A DNA stretch of 62,532 nt from an uncultured Bacteroidales bacterium (GCA_944325495.1 CALVAD010000008.1:1-62532), one strand, 5' to 3'; numbered from the stretch's first letter, positions 16,389-25,639 are shown. Translations and numbers: made by a program. Notes: a model not told the origin generated them from the sequence alone.

Positions 16389-16922
16389 TCAATATATCAT
16401 GTGGAACTTGTCCTCGTCGAAGTTCCACTTGTCCTGGGCTTTCATGATGAGCTCTATGCCCTCGCGCAGGCAGCCGCGTCCGCCGGGCCTGGACGTCACA
16501 TAGTCCGCCGCGTCCCTGGCTTCCTGCACGGCGTCGGCCGGCGCTATGCCGAAGCCGCACGCCTTCAGCACCTGTATGTCGGGGATGTCGTCGCCGAAGT
16601 AGGCGACTTCGGACGGGTCGAGGCCCTGCTTCTCGCAGAAGGCGCGGAAAGTGGCCAGCTTCCCCCTGACGCCGAGATAGAGGTTCTCCTCCTTCACTCC
16701 CATGTGCTGGCAGCGGCTGCTGAGGGCGGGCGTGTCCCCGCCGGAGATCACGGCCATCGTGAAGCCCTTGAGCGCCGCCGCCCGCGATGCGAACGAATCC
16801 TTGGCGTCCACGGCTCTCACGAGGTCGTCGAGACCGGGGCCCATGGGGAAGATCATCCCGTTGGTGAGCACGCCGTCTATGTCGTAGGCTATGGCCTTTA
16901 TCTTCTTAAGATTTTGTTCCAT
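16389..16922 (-). CDS. kdsC: 3-deoxy-D-manno-octulosonate 8-phosphate phosphatase (KdsC)
   Basis: A 177-residue capless HAD phosphatase (class C0) that dephosphorylates KDO-8-phosphate on the way to lipopolysaccharide core. Motif I is AYDIDGVLTNG (DxDGV, typical of KdsC rather than DxDGT), motif II is VISGGDT, motif III the KLATFRAFCEKQGL lysine region, motif IV YFGDDIPDIQVLKACG, and the conserved GGRGCLREGIELIMK tail closes the tetramer active site. It overlaps DUF3467 by 17 bases and is followed by maf after 1 base. Confidence 0.93.
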   Translation of the reverse strand: MEQNLKKIKAIAYDIDGVLTNGMIFPMGPGLDDLVRAVDAKDSFASRAAALKGFTMAVISGGDTPALSSRCQHMGVKEENLYLGVRGKLATFRAFCEKQGLDPSEVAYFGDDIPDIQVLKACGFGIAPADAVQEARDAADYVTSRPGGRGCLREGIELIMKAQDKWNFDEDKFHMIY

Positions 16923-17229
16923 TGGGCATTATGTCTGCGAGGTTGAGCGTAGCCCCCTTGGGCTCGGGACCGCCGAGATCTATGGGGCCGAACTGGGCTT
17001 CATATTTGGTGATGTTGTCATAGAGCACGTTGAGCAGACGCTTGCAGTGTTCCGGCGCCATCACGATGCGGCTGCCTACCTCCGCCTTCTGCATGGCGGG
17101 CATCCTGGTCACGAAGTCCAGAATGAATTCACTTCTTGAATGCGCCACGATCACGAGGTTCGAATAGATGCCCCGTGCAACATCCGGCTTGATTTCGATG
17201 CTGAGTTGTTGTTTCTTTTCGTTCTCCAT
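16906..17229 (-). CDS. DUF3467 domain protein
   Basis: A 107-residue cytoplasmic protein of the DUF3467 family, small, single-domain and of unknown function. The central block VIVAHSRSEFILDFVTRMP and VMAPEHCKRLLNVLYDNITKYE are the family hallmarks. It is the first gene of the operon with kdsC, maf and rluA, overlapping kdsC by 17 bases. The promoter is the TAAATTTG box at 17265-17272, giving a leader of about 30 bases that carries a GC palindrome CCGGCCGGGCCGG. Confidence 0.88.
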   Translation of the reverse strand: MENEKKQQLSIEIKPDVARGIYSNLVIVAHSRSEFILDFVTRMPAMQKAEVGSRIVMAPEHCKRLLNVLYDNITKYEAQFGPIDLGGPEPKGATLNLADIMPNGTKS

Positions 17230-17264
17230 AAAAATCCGTTTGAACCGGCCGGGCCGGCAAGGGA

Positions 17265-17272
17265 CAAATTTA
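17265..17272 (-). promoter_or_regulatory. Promoter -7 box for the DUF3467-kdsC-maf-rluA operon
   Basis: The minus strand reads TAAATTTG, with a TTTG about 21 bases further upstream as a -33 element. The short leader contains CCGGCC-G-GGCCGG at 17246-17258. Confidence 0.6.
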
Positions 17273-17317
17273 GTGATTAAAGCCTGAATATTTCAAAAAA
17301 TTCTCCTCAAAAATGAC

Positions 17318-17325
17318 TATCTTCG
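17318..17325 (+). promoter_or_regulatory. Promoter -7-like box directly at the valS start
   Basis: TATCTTCG ends 6 bases before ATG 17332, so transcription would start essentially on the initiation codon. The same TATCTTCG variant occurs upstream of the GNAT gene at 50047-50054. Confidence 0.45.
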
Positions 17326-17331
17326 CGGCCT

Positions 17332-19971
17332 ATGGACATTGACGCAAGATACAACCCCTCGGAAGTCGAGGACAAATGGTATTCATACTGGCTCGAGAAC
17401 AGATTCTTCCACTCCGAGCCCGACGGCAGGGAGCCCTATACGGTGGTTATCCCGCCGCCGAACGTGACAGGCATACTCCACATGGGCCATGTGCTCAACA
17501 ACACCCTGAACGATGTGCTGGTGCGCAAGGCGCGCATGGACGGCAGGAACGCCTGCTGGGTGCCCGGCACCGACCACGCCAGCATCGCTACGGAATCCAA
17601 GGTGGTGGCCCGCCTCAAGGAGAAAGGCATCTCCAAGGACGACCTCACCCGTGAGGAATTCCTGAAATACGCCTGGGAATGGAAGGAGGAGCACGGCGGC
17701 ATCATTCTCCAGCAGCTCCGCAAGCTCGGCGCGTCCTGCGACTGGGACCGCACGCGCTTCACGATGGAGCCCGAGCTCACCGAGGCCGTGACCGCCACCT
17801 TCTGCTGGTTCTACAGGAAGGGAATGATCTACAGGGGTGTGCGCATGGTCAACTGGGACCCCGTGGCGCTCACCGCGATCAGCGACGATGAGGTGGTGCA
17901 CAAGGACACGAAGAGCCATTTCTATTACCTGAAATATTTCATCAGCGACGGCGGAGGCCGCCCCACGGCGGACTATGTGACCATCGCGACCACGCGTCCC
18001 GAGACAATCATGGCCGATGCGGCGGTCTGCATCAACCCCGCCGACGAGCGCTACCGTCACCTGCGCGGCAAGAAAGTGCTGATTCCCTTGATAGACAGGG
18101 AGATACCCATTATCGAGGACAGCTATGTGGAGATGGACTTCGGCACCGGCTGCCTCAAGGTCACGCCCGCGCACGACGCCCATGACTACGAGATAGGCCT
18201 GCGCCACAACCTGCCCGTGCTTGAGATCATCGACGACCGCGGCCGCCTGAACGAGAAGGCGCGGATACTTGTGGGCGAGGACCGCTTCGACGCGAGGAGG
18301 AAGATAGTCGGAATGCTCGAGGAGGCCGGAAACCTCATCAAGGTCGAGGAATACATATCGCCCGTGGGCTATTCCGAGCGTACCGACGCCGTCATAGAGC
18401 CCAAGCTCTCCGCCCAGTGGTTCCTGAAGATGGACCAGCTCGCCGCCAAGGCGCTCGAAAGCGTGGAGTCCGGCAAGATAAAGCTGATACCCGACAAATA
18501 CCGCAACACCTACCGCCACTGGATGGAGAACGCCCACGACTGGTGCATTTCGCGCCAGCTCTGGTGGGGCCAGCGCATACCGGCATATTATCTGCCGGAC
18601 GGAAACGTGGTGGTCGAGGAGACTCCCGAACTGGCTCTCGAAGCCGCCAGGAAGAAGGATCCTTCGCTGACCATGGCCGACCTGCGCCAGGATGAGGACG
18701 TGCTCGACACCTGGTTCTCCAGCTGGCTGTGGCCCATCTCCGTGTTCGACCCGAAGAGACCCGGACACCCGGAGCACAAGCCCAACAGGGACCTTTCCTA
18801 CTACTATCCCACCAACGACCTCGTGACAGGCCCGGACATCATCTTCTTCTGGGTGGCCAGGATGATCATGGCGGGCGACGAGTTCATGGACGACGTCCCC
18901 TTCCGCAATGTCTACTTCACGGGCATCGTGCGCGACAAGCTCGGCCGCAAGATGAGCAAGACCCTCGGCAACAGCCCCGACCCTCTCGACCTCATAGCCA
19001 AATACGGCGCCGACGCGGTCAGGCTCGGCATGCTGCTCTGCTCCTCCGCCGGCAACGACATACTCTACGACGAGTCCCAGGTCGAGCAGGGACGGAATTT
19101 CTGCGGCAAGATCTGGAATTCATGGAGGCTCGTCAGCGGATGGAACGTCGACGACAAGGCAGCGCAGCCCGAGGAGGCGCGCATAGCCGTCAAGTGGTTC
19201 GACAACCTGCTGTCCCGCACCATCGAGACCGTCGAGGACCATTATTCGAAGTTCCGCATCAGCGACGCCCTGATGGCCGTCTACAAATTGTTCTGGGACG
19301 ACTACTGCAGCTGGTATCTGGAGCTTGTAAAGCCCGCTTACGGAGCCGCTGTCGACGGCGTCACCTATTCCGCGACGCTGACTTTCTTCGAGAAGCTGCT
19401 GAAGCTCATACACCCGATAATGCCGTTCATCACCGAGGAGCTCTGGCAGTCCATGGGGCGCCGCAGCCCCGGAGAGACCATAATGTTCCAGCGCACGCCC
19501 GTCGCCGGACCTTACGACACGGCTTTCCTCGACAGCTTCGACGCCGCCCGCGAGACCGTGATGGCGATCCGCGGAATAAGGGCGCAGAAGCAGATTTCGC
19601 CCAAGGTCGCGCTCAAACTTTTCATCGACGGAGATTTCAGTGACGAGCTGCTTCCCGTGGTGAAGAAGTTCGCGGGCATCTCCGAGTTCGGAAAAGGCGG
19701 CGCCGAGGGCGCGTCGGTGTCCTTCATAGTGGGCACCGTCAGGATGAGCATACCTCTCGAAGGGCATATCGACACCGGAGAGGAGAAGGCTAAACTCCAG
19801 GCGGAGCTCGAAAGGCAGCGCAAGTTCCTGGCGTCCGTAAGAGCCAAGCTCGGCAACGAGAAGTTCGTCTCCCGCGCGCCCGAGGCCGTGATCGCAGCGG
19901 AGCGCAGGAAGGAGGCCGACAGCCTCGCGCGCATAGAGGCTCTCGAGGAGTCTCTGAAGAAACTGCAATGA
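17332..19971 (+). CDS. valS: Valine--tRNA ligase
   Basis: An 879-residue class Ia aminoacyl-tRNA synthetase that charges tRNA-Val. The HIGH motif appears as HMGH (residues 50-53) in PPPNVTGILHMGH, and KMSKS as KMSKT near residue 540. The editing domain that removes mischarged threonine lies between them (about 190-345, with the TTRPETIMAD stretch). The C-terminus (about 800-879) is a coiled coil rich in Glu/Lys/Arg that grips the tRNA, as usual for ValS and not for IleS or LeuS. No T-box is visible; the promoter is at the start codon. The Tat genes follow after 22 bases. Confidence 0.98.
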   Translation: MDIDARYNPSEVEDKWYSYWLENRFFHSEPDGREPYTVVIPPPNVTGILHMGHVLNNTLNDVLVRKARMDGRNACWVPGTDHASIATESKVVARLKEKGISKDDLTREEFLKYAWEWKEEHGGIILQQLRKLGASCDWDRTRFTMEPELTEAVTATFCWFYRKGMIYRGVRMVNWDPVALTAISDDEVVHKDTKSHFYYLKYFISDGGGRPTADYVTIATTRPETIMADAAVCINPADERYRHLRGKKVLIPLIDREIPIIEDSYVEMDFGTGCLKVTPAHDAHDYEIGLRHNLPVLEIIDDRGRLNEKARILVGEDRFDARRKIVGMLEEAGNLIKVEEYISPVGYSERTDAVIEPKLSAQWFLKMDQLAAKALESVESGKIKLIPDKYRNTYRHWMENAHDWCISRQLWWGQRIPAYYLPDGNVVVEETPELALEAARKKDPSLTMADLRQDEDVLDTWFSSWLWPISVFDPKRPGHPEHKPNRDLSYYYPTNDLVTGPDIIFFWVARMIMAGDEFMDDVPFRNVYFTGIVRDKLGRKMSKTLGNSPDPLDLIAKYGADAVRLGMLLCSSAGNDILYDESQVEQGRNFCGKIWNSWRLVSGWNVDDKAAQPEEARIAVKWFDNLLSRTIETVEDHYSKFRISDALMAVYKLFWDDYCSWYLELVKPAYGAAVDGVTYSATLTFFEKLLKLIHPIMPFITEELWQSMGRRSPGETIMFQRTPVAGPYDTAFLDSFDAARETVMAIRGIRAQKQISPKVALKLFIDGDFSDELLPVVKKFAGISEFGKGGAEGASVSFIVGTVRMSIPLEGHIDTGEEKAKLQAELERQRKFLASVRAKLGNEKFVSRAPEAVIAAERRKEADSLARIEALEESLKKLQ

Positions 19972-19993
19972 CAAACTCAAAAACGACGGAGAT

Positions 19994-20263
19994 ATGCTTG
20001 TATATCCTTTGATGATAGGGGTCTGGGAGATAGTCGCGATAGTCTTCATAATCGTGCTCCTTGTCGGCGGAAAGAAGATACCGGAATTGATGAAGGGCGT
20101 CGGCAAAGGGGTGAAGAGCTTCAAGGAAGGTCTCAACGGCATCGAGGACGAGGTCAACAGAAGCGGAGCCCCTTCTTCCGGGCAGGAAAAGGAGGCTTCC
20201 AAGTCCGCTGACTCCGCAAAGGGGAAGGGCGCCGGAGACGAATCCGGGACTTCCGCCGCCTGA
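19994..20263 (+). CDS. tatA: Twin-arginine translocase subunit TatA/TatB
   Basis: An 89-residue protein with one N-terminal membrane helix (about residues 9-26, GVWEIVAIVFIIVLLVGG), the Gly/Lys hinge KKIPELMKGVGKGVKSFKEG and a charged, disordered tail. The hinge and the first amphipathic helix match TatA. Many Bacteroidetes make do with one TatA-type protein beside TatC for export of folded proteins, and no second copy is seen here. A second possible start is ATG 20012. TatC follows 5 to 32 bases later, depending on its start. Confidence 0.93.
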   Translation: MLVYPLMIGVWEIVAIVFIIVLLVGGKKIPELMKGVGKGVKSFKEGLNGIEDEVNRSGAPSSGQEKEASKSADSAKGKGAGDESGTSAA

Positions 20264-20295
20264 AGGAGGTGGCCGGGGCCGGCAACAGTGCTGAG

Positions 20296-21027
20296 ATGTC
20301 CTTCTGGGAGCATCTCGACGTGCTCAGGGGCGCTGTCATACGCATCCTGATCGCGCTGGCCGTGCTCTCATGTCTGGGGCTCGCGTTCAAGGAACCGCTG
20401 TTCAGCGTGGTTCTCGCCCCGGCCGACAAGGATTTCTTCGTCTACCGGCTCGCCGGAATCGATTTCGGCATGAAGCTGATAAATGTCGACATCAGCGCCC
20501 AGTTCTTCGCCCACCTGAAGGCCTCGGTCATCGCCGGGCTGATTCTGGCGTTCCCGTATATTGTCTGGGAGATATGGAAGTTCATCGTCCCGGCTCTCTA
20601 TGAGGCCGAGAAGAAGGCGGTGCGCAGGACTTTCCTGCTATCGTCGGGGCTGTTCTATCTCGGCGCCGCCGTAGGGTATTTCGTGGTGCTGCCGTTCTGC
20701 CTGCAGTTCTTCATGGGCTACAGCGTGAGCCCGGATATCGCGAACACCGCCACCCTGCAGTCCTATATGTCGATGTTCGGCTCCCTGGTGCTGCTGATGG
20801 GCATAGCCTTCGAATTTCCGTCCGTGATACTGCTTCTGTCGATGCTGGGCGTCGTGGACAGGCCCATGCTCGCGCGCGGCAGGAAATATGCCTTCATCGC
20901 GCTGCTCATCGTCGCTGCCTTCATCACCCCCACCGGCGATCCGCTGTCGATGCTTCTGCTGACGGCGCCGCTTTACCTTTTATATGAATTGTCAATCGCC
21001 CTATGCTCGTCACGCAGGAACCCCTGA
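20296..21027 (+). CDS. tatC: Sec-independent protein translocase TatC
   Basis: The polytopic receptor of the twin-arginine export pathway, about 243 residues with six membrane segments. The N-terminal SFWEHLDVLRG motif (signal-peptide contact) and the FPYIVWEIWKFIVPALYEAEKK segment are diagnostic, as is the late FITPTGDPLSMLLLTAPL. I choose ATG 20296 because family proteins start a few residues before the FWEHL motif; an in-frame GTG at 20269 would add nine residues but has its purine stretch directly against the start. Its 3' end overlaps the CBM9-like gene by 25 bases. Confidence 0.93.
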   Translation: MSFWEHLDVLRGAVIRILIALAVLSCLGLAFKEPLFSVVLAPADKDFFVYRLAGIDFGMKLINVDISAQFFAHLKASVIAGLILAFPYIVWEIWKFIVPALYEAEKKAVRRTFLLSSGLFYLGAAVGYFVVLPFCLQFFMGYSVSPDIANTATLQSYMSMFGSLVLLMGIAFEFPSVILLLSMLGVVDRPMLARGRKYAFIALLIVAAFITPTGDPLSMLLLTAPLYLLYELSIALCSSRRNP

Positions 21028-21590
21028 TACAGACGCTCGGATGCGTCAACTGGCCGGATGAATTCCCCGACCGTCCCGAAGTCGTGTTCGACATGCGATG
21101 CGACGGCGACGAGATTCTGCTGCACTTCCGGGTGCGGGAGGATGTCACGCGGGCGGTGTGCGCGGCCGACAGGGAGCCGGTATGGGAGGACTCCTGCGTG
21201 GAATTCTTCTTCGCTCCCGCCGGCGACGGCCTGTATTATAATTTCGAATGCAGCTGCACGGGCAAGCTGTGGCTATGCTGCGGCCGGGGCAGGGAGAACC
21301 GCATTTTCCTGCCTGACGAGGCATATTCGGCCGTCAGACGCCGCAGCAGTCTCGGCAGCAGGCCTTTCGGCCTCATGGAAACCGGGGAATGGGAGCTTGA
21401 GCTGGCCATACCGGCGCGTGCGCTGGCATTCCACCGGCTGGACAGTTTCCGCGGACTGCGTGCGAAGGGCAATTTCTACAAGTGCGGCAACAAACTGCCG
21501 CGGCGGCACTATCTGAGCTGGGCTCCGGTGCGCACTCCGGCTCCCGACTTCCACCGTCCCGAGTTTTTTGACGATATAGTTTTCGACTAA
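21003..21590 (+). CDS. Carbohydrate-binding family 9-like protein
   Basis: A 195-residue beta-sandwich protein of the CBM9-like/DOMON-type family common in Bacteroidales. Recognisable stretches are the FDMRCDGDEILLHFRV start, VWEDSCVEFFFAP, YYNFECSCTGKLWL and the closing FYKCGNKLPRRHYLSWAP. It has no signal peptide, which argues against a secreted sugar-binding module, though homologues are often annotated as carbohydrate binding. Ligand is unknown. It starts inside the end of tatC (25-base overlap) and ends 1 base before the ABC-F gene, so it belongs to the valS-tatAC transcript. Confidence 0.8.
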   Translation: MLVTQEPLIQTLGCVNWPDEFPDRPEVVFDMRCDGDEILLHFRVREDVTRAVCAADREPVWEDSCVEFFFAPAGDGLYYNFECSCTGKLWLCCGRGRENRIFLPDEAYSAVRRRSSLGSRPFGLMETGEWELELAIPARALAFHRLDSFRGLRAKGNFYKCGNKLPRRHYLSWAPVRTPAPDFHRPEFFDDIVFD

Positions 21591-21591
21591 G

Positions 21592-23517
21592 ATGGTTTCG
21601 ATTGAAGATGTGACTGTGGCCTACGGCGGCTTCGTGCTGCTCGACAGGATAAACTTCCATATAAGCGACAACGACAAGATAGGCCTTGTCGGAAAGAACG
21701 GCGCCGGCAAGTCGACGGTGCTCAAGCTGATATGCGGCCTGCAGAGCCCGACCTCTGGCAGGGTTGACAAGCCCTCTGGGCTCGGCATCGGCTATCTGCC
21801 GCAGATAATGGAGCATCATAAGGGCAGGAGCGTGCTCGACGAGGCTCTGACGGCCTTCGACACGACGGCCGGACTCGAACGCGAGATAGCCGAGGTCACC
21901 AGACAGCTGGAGACCCGCACGGACTACGAATCCGACGAATATTCGGCCCTGATAGAGAAGCTGGGCAGCCTGCATGACAGGCTTGAGCTCAGCCACAGCG
22001 AACCCCCGGAAGTTCAGGCCCGCAAGACCCTGCTCGGCCTGGGTTTCCGCGAAGGCGAGCTCGGCCGCATGACCGAGACTTTCTCGCAGGGATGGAACAT
22101 GCGCATAGAACTCGCCAAGATTCTTCTGCGCAAGCCTCAGCTGATGCTGCTCGATGAGCCGACGAACCACCTCGACATCGAATCCATCGAGTGGCTGGAG
22201 GACTACCTGAAGAACTGCCGCTGCTCGCTTCTGATGGTGAGCCACGACCGGCGCTTTCTCGACAATGTGACGGGACGCACCGTGGAGATAATGCTCGGCC
22301 ACATCCATGACTACAAGGTCCCGTACAGCAAGTACCTGGAGCTTAGGGCGGAACGCCTGCAGCAGCAGACCGCCGCCTATGAGAACCAGCAGAAGATGAT
22401 ACATAAGACCGAGGAGTTCATACAGGCCTTCCGCTACAAGCCCACCAAGTCGAATCAGGTGCAGTCGCGCATCAAGGCCCTCGAGAAGCTCGACAGGATA
22501 GAGATCGACGAGACCGACAATGTCCGTCTGACCGTCAAGTTCCCGCCCGCGCCGCGCTCCGGCGACGTGGTGTTCAGGGGGTCCGGCCTCACTGTGGGAT
22601 ACCCCGGGAAAGTCGTGTTCAGCAACGCCGATATCGAAATCAGGAGGGGTGAGAAGGTGGCGTTCATCGGCCGCAACGGAGAAGGTAAGACGACCATGAT
22701 GAGGGTCATAGCCGGCGAGCTCCAGCCTCTGGAGGGCGAGGCCTGGCGGGGATACAATGTCGAAATCGGCTATTTCGCCCAGAATCAGGAGGATGTGCTC
22801 GACAGGAACGACACCGTCTTCTCGACGCTCGACCGCATAGCCGTCGGCGACATCCGCACGAAGCTCCGCGACATTCTCGCCCAGTTCCTGTTCCGCGGCG
22901 AAGACATCGACAAGAAGGTCGCGGTGCTTTCCGGAGGGGAGAGGGCCAGGCTCGGAATGGCCAGGCTCATGCTGCAGAGCCACAATCTGCTCGCGCTCGA
23001 TGAGCCTACGAACCACATGGACATAAAGTCCAAGGACATACTCAAGCAGGCGCTGAAGGCGTTCGACGGCACTCTCGTCGTCGTATCGCACGACAGGGAC
23101 TTCCTCGACGGCCTCGTGGACAAGATGTACGAGTTCCGCGACGGCCGGGTGACCGAGCATCTGGGCGGCGTAAGCGAATTTCTCGAGAAGCGCAAGATCG
23201 AGGATCTCAAGGAGCTTGAGCGCAAGTTCGCACCGGCGGCGCAGCCTTCGGACCGGAAGGACTCCGCGAAGGAGGAAAGGAAGGCCTCCCACGAGGAAAG
23301 GCGTCAGGAATCCCGTCAGGACAGGAAGAAAAAGAACAGGATTTCTTATCTTGAGGGCGAAATCGGCAAGCTCGAAGCCGCGATGAAGGACATAGAGACC
23401 GTGCTGTCCGCCCCGAGCGAATCGGACGACATAATGGAACTCACGCGGCGCTATCTCGAACTGAAGCGCGAACTCGACGCCAGGACCGACGAGTGGGCCG
23501 AACTTATGGAGGACTGA
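21592..23517 (+). CDS. ABC-F family ATPase (Uup/EttA type)
   Basis: A 641-residue soluble protein with two ABC ATPase domains and no membrane segments, as in ribosome-acting ABC-F factors. First Walker A: GLVGKNGAGKSTVL (about residue 34); first signature FSQGWNMRIELAKIL; Walker B LMLLDEPTNHLD. Second Walker A GRNGEGKTTMM (about 362); signature LSGGERARLGMARLM; Walker B LLALDEPTNHMD. The linker between them is the P-site interaction arm, and the last 100 residues form a charged coiled coil like Uup's C-terminal domain. It probably rescues or modulates stalled ribosomes; antibiotic protection cannot be judged from sequence. Tightly followed by the GIN-domain gene. Confidence 0.93.
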   Translation: MVSIEDVTVAYGGFVLLDRINFHISDNDKIGLVGKNGAGKSTVLKLICGLQSPTSGRVDKPSGLGIGYLPQIMEHHKGRSVLDEALTAFDTTAGLEREIAEVTRQLETRTDYESDEYSALIEKLGSLHDRLELSHSEPPEVQARKTLLGLGFREGELGRMTETFSQGWNMRIELAKILLRKPQLMLLDEPTNHLDIESIEWLEDYLKNCRCSLLMVSHDRRFLDNVTGRTVEIMLGHIHDYKVPYSKYLELRAERLQQQTAAYENQQKMIHKTEEFIQAFRYKPTKSNQVQSRIKALEKLDRIEIDETDNVRLTVKFPPAPRSGDVVFRGSGLTVGYPGKVVFSNADIEIRRGEKVAFIGRNGEGKTTMMRVIAGELQPLEGEAWRGYNVEIGYFAQNQEDVLDRNDTVFSTLDRIAVGDIRTKLRDILAQFLFRGEDIDKKVAVLSGGERARLGMARLMLQSHNLLALDEPTNHMDIKSKDILKQALKAFDGTLVVVSHDRDFLDGLVDKMYEFRDGRVTEHLGGVSEFLEKRKIEDLKELERKFAPAAQPSDRKDSAKEERKASHEERRQESRQDRKKKNRISYLEGEIGKLEAAMKDIETVLSAPSESDDIMELTRRYLELKRELDARTDEWAELMED

Positions 23518-23519
23518 CC

Positions 23520-24479
23520 ATGAATACCAAATCAAGACTGCTTTTGACGCTGCTGGCCGTGACGGTCCAGGCTTCCGCGCTGCATGCGCAGATCGCCGAG
23601 TACAGCCGCGAGCTGGACGCATTCACGCGCATTGAAGTCTCCGGAGACTTCAGGATAGAGATATCGGAGCAGCCCGGATATTCCGTCGCCGTCTCCGTGG
23701 ACGACGCGCTCAGGAATTATGTCCAGGCGTATGTGGACGGAGACGTGCTGAAGATATATCTCGATGATAAGAAACTTACGCCCGAAATCCGCCGGCGCTA
23801 CCGCAGCCGCACCGCGGAGGAACCTGTGCTCAGGGCGTCCGTAGGCATGCCTTCGTCGCTGCGCTCGCTGACGCTCGGAGACAAGGCCGTGCTGGGCGGA
23901 GTCACGGGCGAGGTCTTCGCGGCCGATTCGGCGAAATTCTTCCTTTCCGGCGACGCGCGCATCGACAGGCTCGCACTGACGGGCGGCGGATGCGTTCATG
24001 TGGCCATGGACCGGAGGGCGTCCGCCGAATTGTCCGCCGAATGCGGCAGCCTGAGCCTCGAGATGGGCGGAAGCAGCCGGATCAGGCTGGACATGCGCTG
24101 CGACGAGGCTTCACTGAGGCTTTCCTCCAACAGCTCCGGAGTGTTCGGCTGCGAGAGCGGGAACATCTCCGTCGTCGCGAAGGGAACCAGCCGCGCCATA
24201 TTCAACGGCAGCGCATCCGCGGTCCAGTATGAGCTTTCAGGCTCTACCGACGTCAACGCCGAGAATCTGAAATGCGTCGACGCCAAGGTGGACATGAGCG
24301 GTTTCTGCACCCTGACGGAGTCCGCGAGCGGCAGCCTTTTCCTGGTGATGAGCAACGGAGCGAAGCTGGTCTACAAGAATTCTCCTGTGTTCTTCATCAA
24401 CTCCATCAGAAATTCCAGCGTAATACGCTATATCGACGAAAGCAATCAGCAAGATGACGGTATTCGACGCACATTGTGA
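23520..24479 (+). CDS. Secreted GIN-domain (DUF2807) protein
   Basis: A 319-residue exported protein with a signal peptide (about 1-22, ending LHAQ) and a DUF2807/GIN domain, the putative head of auto-transporter-like adhesins, folded as a beta-helix of short repeats. It opens with FTRIEVSGDFRIEISEQPGYSV, the typical entry to this domain; later rungs alternate Ser/Gly-rich strands. Its binding partner is unknown. ATG 23520 lies 2 bases after the ABC-F stop and behind a GGAGGAC purine stretch. The gene overlaps the following dipeptidase gene by 26 bases. Confidence 0.85.
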   Translation: MNTKSRLLLTLLAVTVQASALHAQIAEYSRELDAFTRIEVSGDFRIEISEQPGYSVAVSVDDALRNYVQAYVDGDVLKIYLDDKKLTPEIRRRYRSRTAEEPVLRASVGMPSSLRSLTLGDKAVLGGVTGEVFAADSAKFFLSGDARIDRLALTGGGCVHVAMDRRASAELSAECGSLSLEMGGSSRIRLDMRCDEASLRLSSNSSGVFGCESGNISVVAKGTSRAIFNGSASAVQYELSGSTDVNAENLKCVDAKVDMSGFCTLTESASGSLFLVMSNGAKLVYKNSPVFFINSIRNSSVIRYIDESNQQDDGIRRTL

Positions 24480-25530
24480 CGCCCCCTCTCAGATGTCAAG
24501 GCTCAGGGATTACCGCCTCGACAATCCCGATGCGCAGGTGGACTTCCCCAAGATGCGCAGAGGAGGCGTCGGCGCCTCGTTCTTCGCTGCATATGTGCCG
24601 GCCTCCCTACAGGGAGAGGATGCGACCAGGCATGCGCGGCGGCTGCTCGACTTGCTCGACGTCCAGATGGCCGCCAATGCGGACATCGCGGCATATGCCA
24701 GATGCGCCGGCGGAGTGGTCCGGAACAGACGCGCAGGCAGGATTTCGGTCCTGGCGGGCATAGAGAACGCATCGGCGCTGAACGGCTCACTCGACCTTCT
24801 GCGGGAATTCTACAGAAGGGGAGTGCGCTACGTCACCCTGACCCACAGCGCGGACAACGATGTGGCCGACAGCTGCACGGGCAGCGGGCGCTGGGGCGGA
24901 CTCAGCCCTTTCGGCAGGGAACTGGTGCCTGCGATGAACCATATCGGCATGCTGATAGATCTCGCCCACTCGTCTGACGCGACGATGCGCGAGGTTCTGG
25001 GGCTTTCCGCGCATCCGGTGGCCTATACGCACGGCTGCTGCCGCGCTCTCGCCGCGCACAGGCGCAATATTCCGGACGAACTGATACGCGCGATAGCGGA
25101 TGGCGGGGGGATAGTCTGCATGAGCATCTACCCGTGCTTTCTCGACGACGGATTCGTGAGGACGCTTGAGGCTTCCGGGCTGGAATCTCAGATGTCGGTC
25201 GAAGACGAGTTCATCAAGGATCCCGGCAACCCGGCCAAGGCAGCGGCATGGGCGGCCGTCAGGCGCAGGCTTGAGGCGTTGCCTCGTCCGGGGGTGTCAA
25301 GGGTCGCGGACCATATCGAACATGCGGTGAATGTCGCCGGCATCGACCATGTCGGCATCGGAACGGACTATGACGGAATAGAAGTCACGGCCGAAGGTCT
25401 GGAGGATATTTCGAAGTTCGGCACCCTGCTCGACGAGCTCCGGCGCAGAGGCTTTTCGCGCAAGGAAGTCTCTAAAATCGCCGGTGAAAACCTTCTCAGA
25501 GTGCTTAAAATCGTCAGAAAACGCGTTTAA
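24454..25530 (+). CDS. Membrane dipeptidase (peptidase M19, renal dipeptidase-like)
   Basis: A 358-residue zinc dipeptidase of the amidohydrolase superfamily that cleaves dipeptides, including some with D-residues. Metal ligands are recognisable: DAHCD at the N-terminus, the bridging Glu in AGIENASALNG, His in LIDLAHSSD and in THGCCRALAAHRRN, and Asp in HVGIGTDYDGI. There is no signal peptide, so it is probably cytoplasmic. The stop codon lies inside a perfect 15-base inverted repeat (25526-25564). It is the last gene of the long valS transcript. Confidence 0.92.
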   Translation: MTVFDAHCDAPSQMSRLRDYRLDNPDAQVDFPKMRRGGVGASFFAAYVPASLQGEDATRHARRLLDLLDVQMAANADIAAYARCAGGVVRNRRAGRISVLAGIENASALNGSLDLLREFYRRGVRYVTLTHSADNDVADSCTGSGRWGGLSPFGRELVPAMNHIGMLIDLAHSSDATMREVLGLSAHPVAYTHGCCRALAAHRRNIPDELIRAIADGGGIVCMSIYPCFLDDGFVRTLEASGLESQMSVEDEFIKDPGNPAKAAAWAAVRRRLEALPRPGVSRVADHIEHAVNVAGIDHVGIGTDYDGIEVTAEGLEDISKFGTLLDELRRRGFSRKEVSKIAGENLLRVLKIVRKRV

Positions 25531-25564
25531 CATTTTTGTTATACATTAGAACAAAAATGTTAAA
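25526..25564. repeat. AT-rich perfect inverted repeat overlapping the M19 stop codon
   Basis: Fifteen-base arms (25526-25540, 25550-25564) with a 9-base loop. Each arm is itself a TAACA-N4-TGTTA-type dyad (25528-25541 and 25549-25562), spaced 21 bases. It could end transcription as a hairpin or be a protein-binding pair; the same motif pair occurs at the rarA start. Confidence 0.7.
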
Positions 25565-25639
25565 GATATTGATTATAAACGCGCTATTGTCGTAAGCTTA
25601 TCCGGGGCTGAAAGACGGGTCCAAAAGTGAGATTTAAGT

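Noticed and set aside
21373-23622. 749-codon open frame antisense to the ABC-F gene (similar long antisense frames at 6528-8111 and 45889-48093)
   Set aside because: High GC and biased third positions keep the opposite strand open; the products are His/Arg/Val-rich with no domain, and the sense genes are clear.
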